A stretch of DNA of 64,000 nt from Linanthus parryae (Eukaryota > Streptophyta > Magnoliopsida > Ericales > Polemoniaceae): the NCBI GenBank assembly GCA_023055425.1, contig JALGPY010000006.1, positions 72,634,127-72,698,126 on the forward strand, given 5' to 3'. Both the position numbers and the translations under genes were made by a program. Each line of letters opens with the position of its first letter. The stretch's first letter is position 1. The notes under the pieces are model-generated. The model searched no databases. It worked only from the letters and a program-made list of their open reading frames with translations, and had not been told where the DNA came from. Below are positions 10,286 to 20,905 of this stretch, piece after piece.

Positions 10286-10400
10286 GTTGACTAAGTGGAA
10301 ACCGAAATTAAAGTTGACCAATCACTTGCTTCGTATTTGACCAAACCTTCTACACCAACTTTCACATTAGAGGTGACTTTTCGGTTTATATTTGACCATA
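9240..10400 (+). repeat. GTTGAC-rich tandem array, period about 180-191 bp, about six units
   Basis: The anchor 'atcat(g/t)cattgac' or its variants falls at about 9249, 9419, 9613, 9804, 9984 and 10165. Measured spacings of the last four are 191, 180 and 181 bp. Each unit holds 'gagttgactt(a/g)tgagctc', 'tttgactgt(a/g)cagttgacc', 'tttacgttgactt', 'cgtgcgaactta' and 'actacatagttgac'. The core TTGAC is the plant W-box for WRKY factors, so the array carries dozens of potential W-box cores. Two units end in 'tagggtttagggt', which resembles telomeric repeats. Confidence 0.75.
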
Positions 10401-10423
10401 ATTTATTTAAGCGATAATTCACA

Positions 10424-10895
10424 AAAAGGGCCGGCTCTATAGTAAGCAGCCGAGGGGGCCGCTTTAGGCCCCCAATACGGCGAGGGCCCGATTTTTATAA
10501 GGATTTTTTTTAAAGAGAACTCTATATTTATCTCAATTAATTGCATATTTTGATGCAATTTCATCAATAATTGTATATTGGTGTGTGGAAGTTTATATTT
10601 TTTACACAAAGTTGACCCAAGTTCGAATCTTGTTGATGACATATGTGAACATTCCTAATTATCAAAAAGTTGTACGGTCCTTGAACATGAATATAAGTTA
10701 ATATATAACACACAAGTAGTAGTTACACATAGCTAGCATTGTTCAAATATCTGTCACAGAAAATGTTTCGAGAATACTTACAGGCAAAGATTCAATATTA
10801 CATACATAACAGAAAATAAGAAAAAGCTACAAAAAAGATAGCAGCATCTAGCTTATTCTGGTTCCTTTGCCTTTGCCCCCCACATCCGCTGTTCT
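10424..10895. other. Possible one-sided hAT-type end and AT-rich spacer
   Basis: 'agggccggctctatagtaag' at about 10428 resembles the terminal inverted repeat of the non-autonomous hAT element at 47439-48748 (CAGAGCCGGCTTTAG read inward from its right end). No matching right end was found nearby, so only a possible terminus is noted. The remainder shows no gene. Confidence 0.3.
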
Positions 10896-11125
10896 CTAAT
10901 CGACAGATTCACCCATTCCCTTGATGATTTCCACAGGCACTTCAACAATTCTATTACCTTCAAGTAGCTCGACTTTCCATTCACGTTCAACTGCATGCTT
11001 CATGCATTCCTGGGATACAATCAGTTTTGGTGGGTCATCCTTTTCATCCTCTGAATCAGAGACGACCACTGGAGCATTCAATTACAGTCGGGGCCGTCGT
11101 GTGAGAGCACTGGTCACCTCCTCCT
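10896..11125 (-). pseudogene. Broken paralogue of the 4277 acidic ORF
   Basis: Read on the minus strand, the frame has EEEVTSALTRRPRL, a TAA stop (just before 11081), then LNAPVVVSDSEDEKDD, EREWKVELLE and VEVPVEIIKGMGESVD ending at 10896. This parallels EEEEVTS, NAPIFISDSSDED, TEWRIQLIE and VVPLEFYEE of the plus-strand ORF at 4277, and the DNA matches upstream as well ('gaggaggaggt(g/c)accagt'). The in-frame stop, and no ATG in the open part, argue it is not translated as such. An alternative is that the part after the stop is an exon of a spliced gene. Confidence 0.4.
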
Positions 11126-11950
11126 CTTTAAAGGATGGGGATTTTGCTGTCGTTACTGATACACATGCAATAATAGAGTGAATTACATATATGTATATCC
11201 ATATCATCAAGGTTTCTTACAGTGACCAAGCACTAGCCAAGCAGCGCGCATAATGAACATCATAAAAAGCAATAATAGGCTCATATCCGTACTGCACAAG
11301 AAAAACTTGACAATTTCGGGTAAATCACAGAAAGGGGCTCAGATCAGTACTCATTAAAACCAGCAGATAAGAGATCGATGATCACAGGCTGCAAAGGGAT
11401 TTTGCCTTAAGCCATGCATATCACACTCTATGGACTACAACAAGTGAATTCAATAGATCCATATCATCATCGACTATTCAGTGAGAATGAAGAGGCTCAG
11501 ATCTGTACTCATGAAAACCAGATAAGAGATCGATGATCACAGGCTGCAAAAGGATTTTGCCTTGACATGCATATCACACTCTATCGGCTGCAAAGAGTGA
11601 ATTCTAACGATCCATATCATCACGGCCCCTTACAGTCAGCAAGCAGTGAGCATGAAGAACATCATAATATCATGAAGAGGCCCAAATCAGTACTCATGAC
11701 AACCAATATCTTGAATTAACATCCACTAATATCTTAAAAGCAACAATTATTTCTGAGACAATGCACCTCATTCAAATTAGAATCATGAAATATGGAGCAC
11801 CTCCAAATACACTTCAACATTAATCCGTTAAGATATCTATTATATTTCATATTTTCATTCATGTGATCTTTCATAACTTCCCAAGCGGTCGAAGCATTAA
11901 GCCATAACATAGACTTTAAGTGAACCAAAATACCATTCGTTGCTAATTCA
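11126..11950. repeat. ~160-bp tandem repeat array B (about three units) and flanks
   Basis: Units start near 11338 ('ggctcagatcagtactcatt'), 11492 ('ggctcagatctgtactcatg') and 11681 ('ggcccaaatcagtactcatg'), with the same internal words as array A. The 11880-11945 flank ('cattaagccata' and onward) also parallels the flank of foldback H2 at about 5670-5720, so arrays and foldbacks duplicated together. An open frame on the minus strand at 11734-11928 has no recognised domain. Confidence 0.55.
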
Positions 11951-12080
11951 AACCTTTCATCCTCTATAGTCTACGAGTACTTGTGAAGGACATTTAGACC
12001 CGAATTGGATGCACACAAACGATTGCATCATTTTTCCAACATTAATTATCAGCTGGTCAAAATGGCCTTCACAAGTACAC
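11951..12080. repeat. Foldback H3
   Basis: Left arm 'aacctttcatcctcta...cttgtgaaggacatttagaccc', loop with 'tgcacacaaacgattgcatca' type words and 'ccaacattaattatca', right arm 'gctggtcaaaatggccttcacaag'. The inner arms pair well; the outer part of the right arm has decayed. Confidence 0.5.
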
Positions 12081-12208
12081 CTAGCAACAAGTTTAAGACT
12101 TTTATGTACTGTAATTATCTCATATATTTCTCTTATTTTTATTAATTGATAATTTCCTTTTGCAATAAACTGACTTATTAATGAACTATCATTCATTAAT
12201 TGGAAATT

Positions 12209-12452
12209 CATCCGTTCATCCTCTACCGAATGTCGGCACTTGCGAAGGCCAATTCGACCCAATCTTCATGCACAACTTGCATTAAATTGCCAACATTATC
12301 AGCGGGTCGAAATGACCTTCACAAGACCCGGCAGAATAGAGAGGTTGAACAGAGGAAATTCATGCACAAATGTTTGCATTAAAATGCCACTATTATGAGC
12401 GGGTCAAAATGACCTTCGCAAGACCCGACAGAAAAGAGAGGTTGAACAGAGG
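12209..12452. repeat. Foldback H4 with a second, tandem right half
   Basis: Left arm 'catccgttcatcctctacc...cttgcgaaggccaattcgaccc' pairs with the right arm ending 'gcagaatagagaggttgaac' at 12350. Directly after 'agaggaaa' a second loop and right arm follow (12359-12452) with the same words, so the right half is duplicated in tandem. This is the best-preserved member together with H1. Confidence 0.6.
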
Positions 12453-12479
12453 AAATAGATAATAACAAATAAAAAAAAC

Positions 12480-12810
12480 ATGGAATGAACGGAGAGAAAT
12501 ACGGAAATGGGCTCAGATCTGTACTCGTGAAAACCAGATAACACATCCATGATCACAGGCTGCAAAATGATTTTGCCTCGCCATGCATATCATGACACTG
12601 TATCGGCTACAAAGTGAATTCGAACGATCCATATCATAACGGCCTCTTCAGTGAGCATGAAGAGGATCAGATCAATACTCATTAACAAATAAGAGATGAC
12701 AACAGCAGGCTACAAAAATAAATTTGCCTTGCCTGGCATATTACACTCTAACAGCTTCAATGAGTGAATTCGGTAGATCCATATCATCATGGCCTCTTAC
12801 ACAACTAAAG
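12480..12810 (+). repeat. ~160-bp tandem repeat array C (two units)
   Basis: Units begin near 12510 ('gggctcagatctgtactcg') and 12661 ('agaggatcagatcaatactc'). The internal words match arrays A and B, including 'gcctcgccatgcatatca' and 'gtgaattcg(a/g)'. Confidence 0.55.
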
Positions 12811-13063
12811 GTTTGGACACATCAGATTATGAACTTGCACCAATGACATAGGGTACTTAAAAACTTCATACCGTACACATAAATTGGGAGACATGCACAT
12901 TTTTAGCTACCTCAGTTTCATCCACATTACATTCAACTAGCCAAATTATATATACATTATAACACACATTCCTATCCGTATGTTTCCGCATAGATATAAC
13001 ATTCATCCCATGAATACACACTTTCCAATCAGTTAACAGAAACCACTTGGTTATGTGAGAAAC

Positions 13064-13066
<3 letters not shown>
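12811..13066. other. Spacer before microsatellite; no gene
   Basis: AT-rich, no recognised coding signal. The minus-strand open frame entering it from the CA repeat is an artefact of the repeat. Confidence 0.3.

Positions 13067-13157
<91 letters not shown>
13067..13157 (+). repeat. Compound microsatellite (AC)n(AT)n
   Basis: About 37 uninterrupted AC units run to 13140, then about 8 AT units to 13157. A Cys-Val repeat frame on the minus strand is produced by the microsatellite. Confidence 0.95.
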
Positions 13158-13915
<758 letters not shown>

Positions 13916-13920
13916 AAAAT
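13916..13920. repeat. AAAAT target-site duplication of Angela copy 1, left
   Basis: AAAAT at 13916-13920 matches AAAAT at 22335-22339, immediately after the other LTR. This is the usual 5-bp duplication of copia elements. Confidence 0.9.
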
Positions 13921-15349
13921 TGTTGGGTTTTGACGTAAGTAACGCAGCGGAATAACAAAAATTAATCCTACTCAAAGCCCACCAAGGATCACAGGAAGAG
14001 ATATCATAACATGATTAGGGTCATAGAAGATGTGTACCTTTTTGATTTGTGAGATCACACGAAGAATGATGTCCTCGTCTCTACGATTGATCCACGTCTA
14101 GAGGTGAGATCTAGATTCTTCCTTCAAACAAGTGCTAGCATGAACCCGGAGGAAGAGGGAAGAAGATCAAAGAAATAAAAGGAACCAAGGAGGTTCGGCC
14201 CTCCTTGTGCCGTCGGGTAGAGGGGCGGACGGCTAGGGGGTTTCGGCCCTCTAGTTTGTCTTGCTCTCTCTTTTGCTCTCTCCCACTCTTTGTGTTATGT
14301 CTAATAATAACTCATGTGGGAAGGAAGCTAGAGCCTCTTATATATATACTCCAACAACTCCTTGTTGTTTCCATATTAGAGTTTTCTTGTTCTAGTAGGA
14401 CTAGAACTATTCCCTTCCTTGCAAATTAGTCCTACTAAGTTTACAAGGTGTTGCACAATGATCCTTCTATTAATTAATCTATATTAATTAATCCCAAATC
14501 TAGCTCTACTCTATTTGACGTGTGACCCCATAGGTTTCTATATAGTTGGTAGTAACTATTACTAACATGGAGCGGTGTCTAGCAACACATCCATGCCACC
14601 CAACCCATAGAAATAGTCAGTGATCCCGACAAACCTTTGTGCCCAATATGTCATATTGCATTATCCATTTGTCTCCATATCCGGATTGGACACGAGACAT
14701 AAATAGTCACACTCCTATATCCAATCCATAGTTCCTCGATCCTGGGAATATGCTTATGCTTGCAGATAACATTAATATCTCTATATTAATTTATCTGAGT
14801 CTGGCCAGACATTCAATAAGCCTCATCCCTCGAGTGGCCGTGGATATTTACCCCCATTATGTGGGAGGGACAAATCCTATCTACATCACTACGATCTCTA
14901 AGCTTGCTTCCTATCACGCCCGATAGCCACCTTTATGATTACCCAGTTACGGTGTAACGTTTGATAACATCAAAGCGCAATATTTCACAACTAGAGTATC
15001 TAGTGACTTCAAGTCCAAGGATTGCAATAATATTAGCACTACGAAAAGCGATTGTGACTTCACATAATTTAATGTATCCTTTTCGTCGTGGGTCAATCCA
15101 GTATGCCATTACTCCTAATGCATACCCATCTGTTAGACTTGATATCTACATATCAATATATCCACATACTAGTCTATATTTGATTGTCCCATTAATCAAT
15201 ATAATGGACTAGGGATATTTAAGATAAATAACACATTTTATCTAAGGACTTCATTATATTAAATATCGACATAAATAATAAATGAATATTCTAGCCAAAA
15301 CATTGTTCATACTAAATCTACGATTGCCTCTAGAGCATCTATTCCAACA
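13921..15349 (-). repeat. 3' LTR of Angela copy 1
   Basis: Read on the minus strand it starts TGTTGGAATAG (15349) and ends CAAAACCCAACA (13921). It matches 20906-22334 nearly base for base and has perfect TG...CA ends. Promoter elements in it were not mapped. Confidence 0.93.
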
Positions 15350-15362
15350 GTCTCCCACTTGC
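15350..15362 (-). promoter_or_regulatory. Polypurine tract of Angela copy 1
   Basis: GCAAGTGGGAGAC on the minus strand directly abuts the 3' LTR. The identical tract precedes the LTR of copy 2 at 63062-63074. It primes plus-strand DNA synthesis. Confidence 0.8.
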
Positions 15363-15363
15363 A

Positions 15364-18043
15364 CTAGAGCCAATCTGGCGCATCTCGTATGCCTATAGAT
15401 CTGGCGTGCCCTTCATGCTTTCGCTGCGCAAGAGGTTTCGTGAGCGGATCTGACACGTTGTCATCCGTCGGAATCTTGCACATCTTCACATCTCCTCGAT
15501 CGATCATATTACGAATAAGATGGAATCTCCTAAGTACATGCTTTGACTTTTGGTGCGATCTTGGTTCCTTCTCCTGTGCGATTGCCCCAGAGTTGTCACA
15601 GTACAACTCTATGGGATCCACTATGCTAGGGACCACACCGAGCTCAGCGATAAACTTCTTTATCCATACTGCCTCTTTAGCCGCTTCCGCGGCAGCAATG
15701 TACTCAGCTTCTGTTGTAGAATCAGCAACTGTGCCTTGCTTGGAACTCTTCCAGCTCACAGCTCCTCCATTCAGGCAAAACACGTATCCAGACTGCGATC
15801 TGTAATCATCCTTGTCGGTTTGGAAGCTTGCGTCAGTGTAACCCTTTCCACTTAGCTCTTCCATACCTCCAAATATCAAGAATACATCCTTAGTTCTTCT
15901 CAAGTACTTTAGGATGTTCTTGACAGCAATCCAGTGACTCTCACCCGGATTGGACTGATATCTACTCACCATACTCAACGCGTATGATACGTATGGTCTA
16001 GTACATAGCATGGCGTACATGATGGATCCTATGGCCGAAGCATAGGGTATCCTGCTCATGCAGTCCTTCTCCATCTCATTGGAGGGACAGTCATTCTTGG
16101 AAAGAGTGACTCCATGTGACATGGGCAAGAATCCCTTCTTGGAATCTTGCATGTTGAACCTCTTCAACACCTTGTCAATATATGTACTCTGATTTAGGCC
16201 AAGCAACCTTTTAGATCTATCTCTATAGATCTTTATACCCAGTATATAGGCTGCGTCTCCTAAGTCTTTCATCGCAAAGCACTTTCCTAGCCAATCTTTA
16301 ACAGATTGCAGAGTAGGAATATCATTGCCAATGATTAGTATGTCATCCACATACAAGACCAGAAATACTATAGAGCTCCCACTAACCTTCTTGTAAACAC
16401 AAGGCTCATCTTCGTTCTTGATGAAGCCAAACTCTTTGACCGCGTCATCAAAACGTCGATTCCAGCTCCTAGAAGCTTGCTTTAATCCATAAATAGACCT
16501 TTGCAGCTTACAGACTTTATTGGCATTCTCAGGATCCTCAAAACCCTCTGGTTGTGTCATGTACACATCCTCAAGAAGGTTCCCATAAAGGAACGCTGTT
16601 TTGACATCCATTTGCCAAATTTCATAGTCGTAGTATGCTGCAATAGCAAGTAAGATTCGAATGGATTTAGTCATGGCGACTGGTGAAAAGGTCTCATCAT
16701 AGTCAATACCATGAATTTGTCTATAACCTTTGGCCACCAATCGCCCCTTATAGGCAACTACTTTGCCATCCATGTCAGTCTTCTTCTTAAAGACCCACTT
16801 GCACCCTATGGGTCGAGCCCCTTCGGGTGGTTCCACCAAAGTCCATACTTTGTTGGTGTACATGGAATCCATTTCAGATCTCATGGCTTCTAGCCACTTC
16901 TTAGAGTCTGGGCCACTCATGGCTTCTCCATAGATTGCAGGCTCATCTTCCATGAGTGGTACGTCATCGGGCTCAGTCACGAGAAGTCCATACCTCTCTG
17001 GCTCATGACGCACTCTTCCTGATCTACGGAGTTCTTGTGTTACCTGAACAGGTTCTTCCACAACTTCTTGTGGTTCCTGTTCATGTTCCATTATCGGTTC
17101 AGTGGTTTGTGGTTCATGAATTTCTTCAAGTTCCACAACCCTCCCACTTGCTTCTTTAGAGACTAACTCTCTTTCTAGAAACACGCCGGTCCGAGCAACG
17201 AACATTTTGTTCTCGGTAGGGTTATAGAAGTAATATCCTTTAGTCTCTTTAGGATATCCCACAAACTTACACTTATCCGCTTTAGGCCCGAGCTTGTCTG
17301 TTTGTAAACGCTTTACATAGACGTCGCATCCCCAAATCTTCATAAACGACACTATGGGACGCTTCCCAGTCCATATCTCATATGGCGTCTTCATGACTGA
17401 TTTGGATGGAACACGGTTAATGGTAAAAGCTGCCATCATTAGAGCATGTCCCCAAAAGGATATCGGAAGATCTGTTTGAGACATCATAGATCGCACCATA
17501 TCTAATAGAGTGTGATTCCTCCTCTCAGATACACCATTCCATTGTGGTGTTCCGGGTGGAGTGAGCTGGGATACTATCCCACACTCTCTAAGATACTCAT
17601 CAAACTCTTGGCTTAAGTATTCTCCTCCACGATCCGATCGTAGGGCTTTAATACTCTTGCCAAGTTGCTTCTCTACTTCATTCTTGAATTCCTTGAACAA
17701 TTCAAAGGATTCAGATTTGGCCTTCATAAGGTATACAAATCCATATCTACTGAAATCATCAGTAAATGTGATGAAGTAGGTATGACTACCTCTGGCAGGC
17801 GTGGGGAATGGTCCGCATACATCAGTATGTACGAGTGCCAATAACTCACTAGTCCGCTCGCCTTTCTTATTGAAAGGGGACTTTGTCATTTTTCCTAATA
17901 AACAAGATTCACATGTCTCATATGATTCCAAATCAAATGAGTCTAGAAGTCCATCCTTATGGAGTCTAGATATGCGTTTCTCATTTATATGGCCTAAACG
18001 ACAGTGCCATAGATATGTAGGATTTAAATCATTAGTTTTAATC
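15364..18043 (-). CDS. pol: Copia pol segment: integrase, reverse transcriptase, RNase H (copy 1)
   Basis: Part of the gag-pol polyprotein that integrates and reverse-transcribes the element. The frame is open from a frameshift near 18043 to the stop at 15364. Blocks in order: zinc finger H-H-C-C with LWHCRLGH and CESC (intact, unlike copy 2); integrase triad HTDVCGP, RSDRGGEY, SERRN; the GVFLE region; RT blocks KWVFKKK, QMDVKTAFLYG, YGLKQASRSW and the active site YVDD; RNase H GYTDAS, TEAEYIA and CDNSGA. It ends RDAPDWL. The first ATG lies inside, so translation would depend on the upstream gag frame. A frameshift in a T-run at about 18043-18048 (one extra base) separates it from the preceding segment. 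The 'RPD' of the RT/RNase H connection reads RPY here. Confidence 0.92.
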
Positions 18044-18262
18044 CTTTTTAGTATTTATGTTATAGATTGGATTATTTAGATCAAGGATATACAATCCATT
18101 AGACAAATGCGTACTACAATAGTGCATACTATCAAAATAAATGGAGCAACACTTGTCCTTTATTGAAATAGAAAAACCTTTCTCGTCCAAACAAGAAACG
18201 GAAATAATGTTTCTGCTCATAGCAGGCACATAAAAGCAATTGTCTAATTCTAAAATAAGTCA
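18038..18262 (-). pseudogene. Interrupted gag-pol junction segment (copy 1)
   Basis: Between an in-frame TGA (18260-18262, where copy 2 has GGA) and the frameshift near 18043, the original frame continues. It reads CFYVPAMSRNIISVSCL and GLYILDLNNPIYN, matching copy 2 between its protease and integrase. The two lesions break what was one polyprotein: from ATG 19294 to the final stop is 3931 nt, one base more than a multiple of three. Confidence 0.85.
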
Positions 18263-19294
18263 AGAAGGCAAAGATAGCTCGTAAACGCCTACAGCTAATG
18301 CAGCAACCTTTGCTCCATTCCCGGCGCGCAAGTCTATCTCCCCTAATCTTCTACTTCTTTTCAAATCCTGCACATTACGACAAATGTGAGAACCACATCC
18401 GGTATCCAATACCCAGGATGATGAAATAGAGAGTTTGGCGTCTATAACATAAATACCTGGTGGTGGTGGAATCACTATTCCAAGCTTCTTATCCTCCAGA
18501 TATTTAGGGCAATTCCTCCTCCAGTGACCCGGCTGGCTGCAGTAGTGACACTCACCTTTAGCCACGCCTCCACTAGGCTTTAGGGCTTCCTTGGATTTCA
18601 CAACTTTCTTGCGTTTTCCTTTTGAAGTAGATGCAACTGACTTGCTCTTCTTCTTGTGTACCATCATTATGGCTTTGCCCTTGCCTTTATTGATGCTTTG
18701 CTCAGCTGTCTTTAGCATGTTCAATAGGTCTGGCAAAGACTTGTTGATCTCATTCATATTATAGTTCATAATGAACTGATTATAACTGTCAGGCAACGAT
18801 TGCAAGACGAGATCAGTCGCCAAGTCCTGGCCGAGTGGGAACCCCAGTCTCTCAAGGTTATCTATGTACCCGATCATTCGGAGTACATGAGGGCCTACTG
18901 GATTCCCCTCTGCAAGACTGCTTTTGAACAATGCTTTAGACACTTCATAGCGCTCATGCCTTGCCTGTTCCTGAAACAATTGTTTCAAGTGTCTGATCAT
19001 ATCATAGGCTTCCATGTTCTCGTGTTGCTTCTGAAGCTCACCAGTCATGGTACAAAGCATGAGGCAAGTCACGTCATTAGAATCATTAATATGTTTCTGA
19101 CGTGCCCTTACTTCCGCTAGTAGAGACTCATCTTGTGGTGGGTATGGAATTGGAGTGTCCAAGACGTACAGCTTCTTTTCTTGCTTGAGGACAATCCTCA
19201 AGTTTCTGTACCAGTCAAGGAAATTTGTTCCAGACAATTTATCCTTCTCAAGGACAGATCGTAGGGACGAACTCGATGCGTTGTTGTTTGCCAT
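18260..19294 (-). CDS. gag: Copia gag and protease segment (copy 1)
   Basis: Capsid-like gag and aspartic protease of the polyprotein. The start chosen is the ATG at 19294 (MANNNASSSSLRSVLEKD), which matches the start in copy 2; in-frame sequence upstream lacks an ATG. Blocks: copia gag region with DWYRNLRIVLKQEKKLYVLD and MLCTMTGELQKQHENM; a lysine-rich linker; a CCHC zinc knuckle CHYCSQPGHWRRNC; and the protease active site WVLDTGCGSH. The segment ends at a premature TGA (18260-18262) just after protease. It is about 344 codons. Confidence 0.9.
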   Translation of the reverse strand: MANNNASSSSLRSVLEKDKLSGTNFLDWYRNLRIVLKQEKKLYVLDTPIPYPPQDESLLAEVRARQKHINDSNDVTCLMLCTMTGELQKQHENMEAYDMIRHLKQLFQEQARHERYEVSKALFKSSLAEGNPVGPHVLRMIGYIDNLERLGFPLGQDLATDLVLQSLPDSYNQFIMNYNMNEINKSLPDLLNMLKTAEQSINKGKGKAIMMVHKKKSKSVASTSKGKRKKVVKSKEALKPSGGVAKGECHYCSQPGHWRRNCPKYLEDKKLGIVIPPPPGIYVIDAKLSISSSWVLDTGCGSHICRNVQDLKRSRRLGEIDLRAGNGAKVAALAVGVYELSLPS

Positions 19295-19379
19295 TTCGGA
19301 TTCTACAAAACGAGAAATATGCAATTTAGTATTTTTGAACAATTTGACTATATTTAACAATGGCTAGATCATTAAATAT

Positions 19380-20890
19380 AGCTCCCACTATTTTCTTCGG
19401 ATTAATAGCCCTCACTATTAAAGCGGAAAATATCTTTATACTTTCTAGTGGGTCCAAGATCCCTTTTCACTTCTTCTTGAGCTTGCTTTGGCAAGTCACC
19501 CAAGAATTGGTTATTTAGGTAGGAACCATTCCAATTGCATCCCATGCAACTCTTGGTCCAATTAGGTGAATAAATTCCTTTTATTCTTTATCCAATGGAT
19601 AACTCCTAATTGTCATGCCTCTAAGTTCATCAATCTCAATTGACTCTTGCCTAGTTGCGTCCAACCTCTTGCTTTCAACATACACGCATTACTAGCTTGC
19701 GTCGTCCGCAACACATCATGAAAAATTAAAATCGCCTTGCTTTGGCAAGCCCGAATTTTAATAGGCCATGATCATGAAGGGTGTTTTGGCAAGAGAAGGC
19801 AAAACGCAATATTTAATTGAGGGATTTCTTTTAAGTTGTTTGGTTGATCTTATCAACATGGTCTACTTATTTGGATTGGGCCATCCACAATAAAAGACCA
19901 ACCTTGTTTATTATTATCTTGTTATCGTTTTGCTTGTAGTGTCATACACACACAAAATAAATAACAAGGCATGAATAATAAACATCCACAAAATAAAAAA
20001 CGTGGCATGGATATGGCCTCTAGACTAATGATATTATCAAGCCAATGATAATACCTAATTGCCCTAAAGTGCCGAGCTCATCTCCATGTGCTCCACCATA
20101 GGTGCGCGCCTAGGGATGTCTTTTGGCTCCTTTGGTTCTCCGGTCTTCTTCTCCATGTTCTTGGCTATCATCTAAATATTTCTAATTCTAGCCTAACATC
20201 TAGAATAAATAAATAACAAAAGCCTCACATGTTGAGGAGAAAAAGACGACTCGCAGGCCGTAAAACTTAATTAATTATTACATTAATTTGATCAGCTCGC
20301 AGGCCGTAAACCAAACCACAAAAACAATAAACATCCACAATCCTAGGCCATATCCATCCACCATGCAATAAAGCACATAATACAGTTAAAAAAAAACCAA
20401 TTTTTAACGCGCTTGATTAATTTTAATGAAATTGGGTAACTAGGGTTTTACAACGGTCCAAAGGGCCCAAGCCAACGAGTGGCCCGAACCCTAGGACCGT
20501 CGCACGCCTAGAGGCCCGCGGCCTTGCTTGGCGCGCAAGGGAGGGGGCGGGCGGCTAGGCTTTCGGCCCTAGTCTCCTTCCCTTTTCCTTGTTGCCCAAG
20601 CAAGGTTGTTTCCTTATGGATTTATTTCCATAACTTTGTTTCCATAATTGAAAACCCCTTTTCAATCATGTGCCCATGAACCCTAATTTTTAAAGAACCC
20701 AATTATTCACATTCTATGTGATTAAACTCACCAATTCTAACATCCAATGTTAAATTGGGTCTTGTTTAATTGAATCAAATTCAATCTTGCCTCTACTATG
20801 CCAATTTTTCAGTTTTCGCGTAATAAACAATAATACGGTGTATGAACTGAAATCGTAAACACATAAGATCATGTTATGTTCTACGACCTG
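19380..20890 (-). other. Untranslated leader of Angela copy 1
   Basis: About 1.6 kb between the primer-binding site and gag, with no conserved ORF. It has the same wording as the leader of copy 2 (57463-59115): both contain a short 'acggcctgcgag' motif, given here as its complement near 20247 and 20290, in two copies. Confidence 0.7.
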
Positions 20891-20904
20891 TGGCTCTGAT
20901 ACCA
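20891..20904 (-). promoter_or_regulatory. Primer-binding site (initiator tRNA-Met), copy 1
   Basis: TGGTATCAGAGCCA on the minus strand, one base inside the 5' LTR, is the standard copia site complementary to the 3' end of initiator tRNA-Met. Confidence 0.92.
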
Positions 20905-20905
20905 C

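Noticed and set aside
10428..10480. A complete second hAT element starting with 'gggccggctcta'
   Set aside because: No matching right terminus or 8-bp duplication was found.
11734..11928. 64-codon minus-strand ORF as a gene
   Set aside because: No recognised domain, sits in repeat flank shared with the region before 5724.
12866..13138. Cys-Val repeat protein on the minus strand
   Set aside because: Pure product of the (AC)n microsatellite.
15389..19367. Plus-strand ORFs across Angela copy 1
   Set aside because: Antisense shadows of gag and pol.
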